Shown here in pieces: positions 22,480-22,546 of a stretch of DNA of 22,546 nucleotides. A model generated the notes under the pieces. It was not told the DNA's origin. It saw only the letters and a program-made list of their open reading frames with translations, and did not search any database. The translations under genes and the position numbers were made by a program. Each line of letters starts with the position of its first letter. Within the stretch, counting starts at the first letter, position 1. Source of the stretch: Chloroflexota bacterium (GTDB lineage: Bacteria; Chloroflexota; Limnocylindria; Limnocylindrales; CSP1-4); contig JAJYJR010000025.1 in the NCBI GenBank assembly GCA_021789355.1, forward strand, positions 1-22,546, in the 5' to 3' direction.

Positions 22480-22546
22480 CTACGACCGTTCGGCGCCGAC
22501 CGCCTCGCCGTCGATCAGGCGCAGCAGCTCGATCGCGTCCGAAAGG
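22480..22546 (-). CDS. C-terminal end of a minus-strand gene running off the window
   Basis: The minus strand from 22545 reads LSDAIELLRLIDGEAVGAERS and stops at TAG (22482-22480). The helical, protein-like composition and clean stop suggest the last 21 residues of a gene whose body lies beyond the window. It would be convergent with the rhamnose operon. No family can be assigned from so little sequence. Confidence 0.45.
   Translation of the reverse strand, partial: LSDAIELLRLIDGEAVGAERS

Overview
The window is about 22.5 kb of very GC-rich (roughly 70%) bacterial chromosome. Genes use GTG and TTG starts freely, and tight ATGA/GTGA overlaps are common. The Ala/Pro/Ser-rich linker behind the lipobox of the sugar-binding lipoprotein, together with the overall gene style, suggests a Chloroflexota (Limnocylindria/Ellin6529-like) soil or freshwater bacterium. 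That placement is inference; no rRNA or other marker gene is present.

Layout. (1) 1-1010 holds no convincing gene; its main feature is a 31-bp tandem repeat (151-303). (2) 1012-3905 has a MarR-type repressor (minus) with a perfect 16-bp palindrome just upstream, and a divergent ClC chloride channel/antiporter with two CBS domains that runs in frame into a zinc-ribbon module. (3) 3982-6337 (minus) is an overlap-coupled trio: SufT/MIP18-type (DUF59) protein, NnrS-like membrane protein and YwiC-like membrane protein, preceded by a decayed ArsR-like regulator. (4) 6657-8095 is a zone of gene decay. It holds a helix-turn-helix protein, a truncated hemerythrin-like gene and a truncated DUF488 (YeaO-like) gene whose broken 3' ends face each other. 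(5) 8089-22234 is a complete L-rhamnose utilisation locus built around a divergent promoter region at 13204-13407.

The rhamnose locus. To the right run rhaR (DeoR-type regulator), rhaT-rhaP-rhaQ-rhaS (ABC importer), rhaM (mutarotase), rhaB (rhamnulokinase) and rhaI (type II L-rhamnose isomerase). To the left run rhaEW (fused rhamnulose-1-phosphate aldolase/lactaldehyde dehydrogenase) and lutABC (iron-sulfur L-lactate oxidation complex). Together they encode import, anomer exchange, isomerisation, phosphorylation, cleavage to DHAP plus L-lactaldehyde, oxidation to L-lactate and oxidation to pyruvate. The whole route from external L-rhamnose to central metabolism therefore lies in one divergent locus.

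The most noteworthy items are the physical linkage of rha and lut, two candidate operators in the divergent promoter region, a strong hairpin between rhaS and rhaM, an Asp at an expected metal-ligand His position in RhaI, the ClC/zinc-ribbon in-frame junction, and the head-to-head gene remnants near 7870. The last 300 bases contain only a doubtful small ORF and the C-terminal end of a minus-strand gene that leaves the window. No tRNA, rRNA, CRISPR array, insertion sequence or convincing intrinsic terminator was seen.
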